From Arthrobacter sp. (lineage in GTDB: Bacteria > Actinomycetota > Actinomycetes > Actinomycetales > Micrococcaceae): a DNA stretch of 16,771 nt. Shown in pieces: positions 15,047 through 16,771 of the stretch. The stretch spans positions 1-16,771 of the forward strand of contig JAGLBH010000021.1 in the NCBI GenBank assembly GCA_018260285.1, in the 5' to 3' direction. Positions within the stretch are counted from its first letter, which is position 1; every line of letters begins with the position of its first letter. Below the pieces are notes generated by a model. That model did no database searches, was not told the DNA's origin, and was given only the letters and a program-made list of their open reading frames with translations. The position numbers were made by a program, and so were the translations under genes.

Positions 15047-16185
15047 GCGGAAAGCTCCTTAAAAGTGAGCAGCTTGTCACGGTAGTACTCGTATTGCTTG
15101 CGACGGGCGGCGAGCTCGGCAGACAGGCCGACACTGAGGTCATTGACGAGGGCGTCGAATTTATCAAGCTGAGAAGCGATTCGTAGTTGGTCTTCAAGTG
15201 GCAACAATGGAAACTTCAAACCGGTGACTTGACCCTTACTCAGATGGGTCTGGTCCGACCCATTGTCGTATCGAATGAGATCTGGAGATCGATCCAAGTA
15301 ATGGAACATGAATCGCGAATTCACTTGTCTTTCATTCTTGACTCGCAATCTAGCCACACGCTGATTTATTGCGTATGCATCACTTCGATCCACATAAAAT
15401 GTTCGAGCCAGCGCGCGACCATTCGGGAGATCACTAAGAACAAGCGCAACATCCCCTTCATTCGCCCCGGTCTGCACATCTTCGGAGCGAACGAATCGAT
15501 TCGCTTCACCATTGCGAGAGATAAATCTTGCTGTCACCATAGGAATATCGCCCTCAGGATCGGAATAACGCTCATGTGCGCGCCCATTCACATAGTCCGC
15601 AATATCACCCAAGCTGACCCACTCAATTTCTCTACCAAAAGAGAGGACAGATCTCCGATATTCGTTCGACTGGCGCTTCCTGAGCCCCAGCTCTGCTGCC
15701 AGTTCCGTTTCCAGCTCCGATTCCAGCTGAGAGAAATTATCTAATATTAGTACAATTTCACACTGGATTTCCAATGGAGGCACTGGCAATTTCAAACGAT
15801 TCAGAACAGACTGTGTCTGACTGGGAACTCCACCCGCCTGATTCATCTCCCCGAGGCGCATTGTTTTTAACTGATGATATAGAAACTTTGGAATCATCTG
15901 CGATGAATCGATTTCTGTTCGAAAAATTGTGTCAACTACCCAGAAGGGTCCTTCTGTATAGAAAACATTCCCCAAGGAACCTTTTCTGGGGATAAGCACC
16001 GACGGCCCCTCAGCATCAGCCTGGTCGACATAACGCATAATTCCGCCGCTACCATATACAGGAATCTCGCCGTCACCAAGTTTCTTATGGTCTCTACCGT
16101 TTTTAATTTTGGCAATGTCACCCAAGGGTTTGAATGGCACCCCATCCGGACACAGCTCGGCAATCAGGTCGTCGATCCGGCTCAT
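15043..16185 (-). CDS. hsdS: Type I restriction-modification specificity subunit (HsdS)
   Basis: A 380-residue DNA-recognition subunit with two target-recognition domains: TRD1 about 1-135 (opening LIAELCPDGVPFKPLGDI) and TRD2 about 187-325 (opening WVSLGDIADYVNGR). Each is followed by a conserved helix: PVPPLEIQCEIVLILDNF (134-151) and PLLPLEDQLRIASQLDKF (326-343), then coiled coils ending NEYRRSVLSF and YEYYRDKLLTF. The first coiled coil contains the tetrapeptide repeats LESE, LETE, LAAE (154-165). Both TRDs are visibly AT-richer and use more A/T-ending codons than hsdM or hsdR, as expected of TRDs exchanged between strains. Start ATG 16185 and stop 15043 overlap hsdM and hsdR as ATGA. The recognised sequence cannot be deduced. 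Confidence 0.93.
   Translation of the reverse strand: MSRIDDLIAELCPDGVPFKPLGDIAKIKNGRDHKKLGDGEIPVYGSGGIMRYVDQADAEGPSVLIPRKGSLGNVFYTEGPFWVVDTIFRTEIDSSQMIPKFLYHQLKTMRLGEMNQAGGVPSQTQSVLNRLKLPVPPLEIQCEIVLILDNFSQLESELETELAAELGLRKRQSNEYRRSVLSFGREIEWVSLGDIADYVNGRAHERYSDPEGDIPMVTARFISRNGEANRFVRSEDVQTGANEGDVALVLSDLPNGRALARTFYVDRSDAYAINQRVARLRVKNERQVNSRFMFHYLDRSPDLIRYDNGSDQTHLSKGQVTGLKFPLLPLEDQLRIASQLDKFDALVNDLSVGLSAELAARRKQYEYYRDKLLTFKELSA
15691..15726 (-). repeat. Three 12-bp tandem units in hsdS (spacer-length repeat)
   Basis: On the coding strand the units are CTGGAATCGGAG, CTGGAAACGGAA and CTGGCAGCAGAG, encoding LESE, LETE and LAAE in the central coiled coil. In EcoR124I versus EcoR124II two or three copies of a TAEL tetrapeptide at the equivalent place set the length of the non-specific spacer in the recognised DNA. 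Confidence 0.75.
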
Positions 16186-16771
16186 TTCTGCCCCTCGAGG
16201 TCGGCCACGATAGCGTCGATCGCGGTGCGCAGCTCGGCCTGCCGGGCCACGATCTGGGCGATCTCGGCATTGAGGGCCTCGATATCCACGACCTCGCGTG
16301 TGTCCTCCTGCTGCACATAGCTGGAGACCGCAATGTTGTAGTCGTTCGCAGCGATGTCCGCGTTGGAGACCATTGCGGCCACATGCTCCACGTCCTCGCG
16401 GGCGGTGAACCGCTCGAGGATGTGGTCCTGGTTCGCAGGGAGCAGCTTGTTCTTGTTGCCCACGCGGGTGAATTCGGCTGACGCATCGATGAAGAGCACC
16501 GAATTATCCGACTTGGACTTCTTGAGAACGATGATGCACGTGGCAATCGTCGTCCCGAAGAACATGTCTCCGGGAAGCTGGATCACGGCGTCGACATAAT
16601 TGTTGTCCACCAGATACTTGCGGATCTTGCGCTCCGCTCCCCCGCGATAGAGGACCCCCGGGAACTCGACGATCGCCGCGGTGCCGTTGACGGCCAGCCA
16701 CGACAGGATGTGCATCGTGAAGGCGAGGTCCGCCTTGGACTTCGGGGCCAGGACACCCGCTGGGGAGAAGC
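16182..16771 (-). CDS. hsdM: Type I restriction-modification methyltransferase subunit (HsdM), C-terminal part
   Basis: About 196 C-terminal residues of the N6-adenine methyltransferase subunit; the gene continues beyond the right edge, which hides the SAM-binding and NPPY motifs. The visible part begins SPAGVLAPKSKADLAFTMH and continues through GTAAIVEFPGVLYRGGAERKIR, then VIQLPGDMFFGTTIATCII and LFIDAS, all typical of HsdM after the catalytic motif. It ends with a helical C-terminus (IEALNAEIAQIVARQAELRTAIDAI), which contacts HsdS. The frame is open to the window edge, so the internal Met at 16715 is not the start. Stop overlaps the hsdS start (ATGA), giving the order M-S-R on one message. 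Confidence 0.95.
   Translation of the reverse strand, partial: FSPAGVLAPKSKADLAFTMHILSWLAVNGTAAIVEFPGVLYRGGAERKIRKYLVDNNYVDAVIQLPGDMFFGTTIATCIIVLKKSKSDNSVLFIDASAEFTRVGNKNKLLPANQDHILERFTAREDVEHVAAMVSNADIAANDYNIAVSSYVQQEDTREVVDIEALNAEIAQIVARQAELRTAIDAIVADLEGQK

Noticed and set aside
15741..15750. CTAATATTAG palindrome
   Set aside because: It lies inside the conserved coiled-coil coding region of hsdS and encodes ordinary residues; chance in an AT-rich segment.

Overview
The window is GC-rich DNA with high-GC codon choice throughout most genes, which points to an actinobacterium (possibly Micrococcales; I cannot place it to genus from sequence alone). It falls into a metabolic, core-like left half (1 to about 8230) and a defence-like right half (about 8230 to the end).

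Left half. On the minus strand a CPBP (CAAX-like) membrane protease is translationally coupled to a MATE-family transporter that runs off the left edge. Divergent to it is an SRPBCC/AHSA1-type protein. A gene-free stretch (1800-2229) is packed with C/G hairpins at a 31-32 bp period and ends in a compound hairpin with mutually exclusive pairings directly upstream of a DNA-3-methyladenine glycosylase I gene (tag-like). That enzyme lacks three of the four zinc ligands known in the E. coli protein. Next come a luciferase-like (LLM) flavin oxidoreductase, a two-domain FAD aromatic hydroxylase of the phenol 2-monooxygenase / 3-hydroxybenzoate 4-monooxygenase type, an NAD-dependent aldehyde dehydrogenase and an overlapping DUF779 gene. 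The LLM enzyme, hydroxylase and dehydrogenase may serve oxidation of aromatic or aldehyde substrates, but the substrates cannot be read from sequence. A good promoter (TTGTTC, 17 bp, TATGAT) precedes the hydroxylase.

Right half. Two 32-bp palindromes spaced 54 bp apart precede a Schlafen/AlbA_2-type ATPase-wHTH protein. It is followed by an AbiE-type (type IV) toxin-antitoxin pair: AbiEi antitoxin/repressor and AbiEii nucleotidyltransferase toxin, joined by an ATGA overlap. Upstream of abiEi is a symmetric operator of four half-sites, with a consensus TATAAT -10 box inside its central palindrome. Convergent to the toxin gene is a type I restriction-modification operon on the minus strand, hsdM-hsdS-hsdR, with all junctions ATGA. 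hsdM is cut by the right edge. The toxin and hsdR coding ends overlap tail to tail by 131 bp. hsdS is visibly AT-richer than its neighbours and carries three 12-bp units encoding tetrapeptide repeats like the spacer-length-setting repeats of EcoR124-type HsdS.

The least conventional parts are the hairpin array and possible leader switch upstream of tag, the paired palindromes before the AlbA_2 gene, the four-half-site abiE operator, and the grouping of the AlbA_2 ATPase, AbiE and type I R-M as a compact defence island. No rRNA, tRNA, transposase or CRISPR array was seen.
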